From positions 1,054,001 to 1,118,000 of the forward strand of contig CM074145.1 of the NCBI GenBank assembly GCA_037178625.1: a DNA stretch of 64,000 bases. The letters run 5' to 3'. The position numbers and the translations under genes were made by a program. Source of the DNA: Skeletonema tropicum (lineage: Eukaryota; Bacillariophyta; Thalassiosirophyceae; Thalassiosirales; Thalassiosiraceae). The notes beneath the pieces are model-generated. The model was not told where the DNA came from. It made no database searches and was given only the letters and a program-made list of their open reading frames with translations. Below, in pieces: positions 63,599-64,000 of the stretch; within the stretch, counting starts at the first letter, position 1, and the number at the start of each line of letters is the position of its first letter.

Positions 63599-64000
63599 GA
63601 CCGGGATCTTGTCTTCTGTGCCACACGAAGTGGGATCAGGGATATACGTAGAAACATACTGTACGAATGGGTTCAATGGGACACTTTTCCGTCAATCTCG
63701 GGAGTTAGTGGACAAGTAAGGTATCAATGAGCTTCTACGGACCAAAATAATAACATTGACGCTTTGAATTAGGGTCAACGCCCATGTAGTTGCAGAGATA
63801 TGGCAGGTCTTAGGGAGCTGATTTCACCATGGTGAATGTGTCTTTAGATGACCATTTTTGGGAGTCGAGTCAATTAATATTCCTTATACGTAGGAATTCA
63901 TATATGGGTACCGGTTTCTGACGATTACTCAAGACTAATTTTGTCTATCCTTATTTAACCCTATTTACCTGAAATTCATTCGAGCTCGCAAAGGTCAACG

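Noticed and set aside
1..64000. tRNA and rRNA genes
   Set aside because: I looked for T-loop-like GGTTCGAATCC patterns on both strands and for rRNA-like tracts and saw none that could be supported; a tRNA scan would be needed to exclude a divergent one.

Overview
The window looks like nuclear DNA of a diatom, most likely a centric one. Genes have few short introns (roughly 65-130 bp, GT-AG) and sit close together on both strands. Several proteins look diatom-like: two presequences with an 'AF'-type plastid-targeting cleavage motif, an HSF-type factor, a BspA-type LRR protein, single-pass type II membrane proteins and a DGD-type galactolipid synthase. A ciliary WD40 protein (CFAP52) fits a lineage with flagellated sperm. 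The species cannot be fixed from sequence alone.

Layout. 1-7.0 kb: repeat-rich (nested palindromic foldback element, truncated Gfo/Idh/MocA oxidoreductase, 1.3-kb tandem duplication), then a two-exon conserved hypothetical gene. 8.2-13.6 kb: secreted subtilase, CFAP52, coiled-coil protein. 13.9-27.7 kb: a large SPO22/ZIP4-like TPR gene convergent with the exocyst gene SEC8. Here 4,139 bp is present twice, almost identically, on either side of a 684-bp 5'-truncated non-LTR retrotransposon, like an enormous target-site duplication. One full copy of each gene survives. 27.9-30.1 kb: a derived copy of a segment that lies inverted at 54.2-56.4 kb. 30.1-31.5 kb: MULE transposase remnant and a long-arm foldback element. 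31.9-44.7 kb: HSF factor, SGNH-like type II membrane protein, acidic-repeat membrane protein, DGDG synthase and two divergent MscS-like channels. 44.8-53.4 kb: plastid-type HrpB helicase, UDP-galactopyranose mutase, lumenal atypical kinase, plastid-type 2OG-Fe(II) oxygenase. 53.5-64 kb: GC-rich minisatellite, source copy of the inverted duplication (uncharacterised gene plus DUF2786-like gene), BspA LRR protein, and an EF-hand membrane-protein gene split by a 1.65-kb terminal-inverted-repeat element. The last 1.4 kb has small palindromic elements and a gene fragment.

There is no operon-like system. Shared themes are plastid membrane lipid and plastid proteins (DGDG synthase, HrpB, oxygenase), secretory and cell-surface functions (SEC8, mutase, type II membrane proteins, LRR protein), mechanosensation or calcium (MscS pair, EF-hand protein) and sexual biology (CFAP52, ZIP4-like). 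The most unusual content is structural: several independent duplications and insertions at different ages, two of them with clear consequences for genes. All splice sites below were chosen by eye from frame continuity and GT-AG signals.
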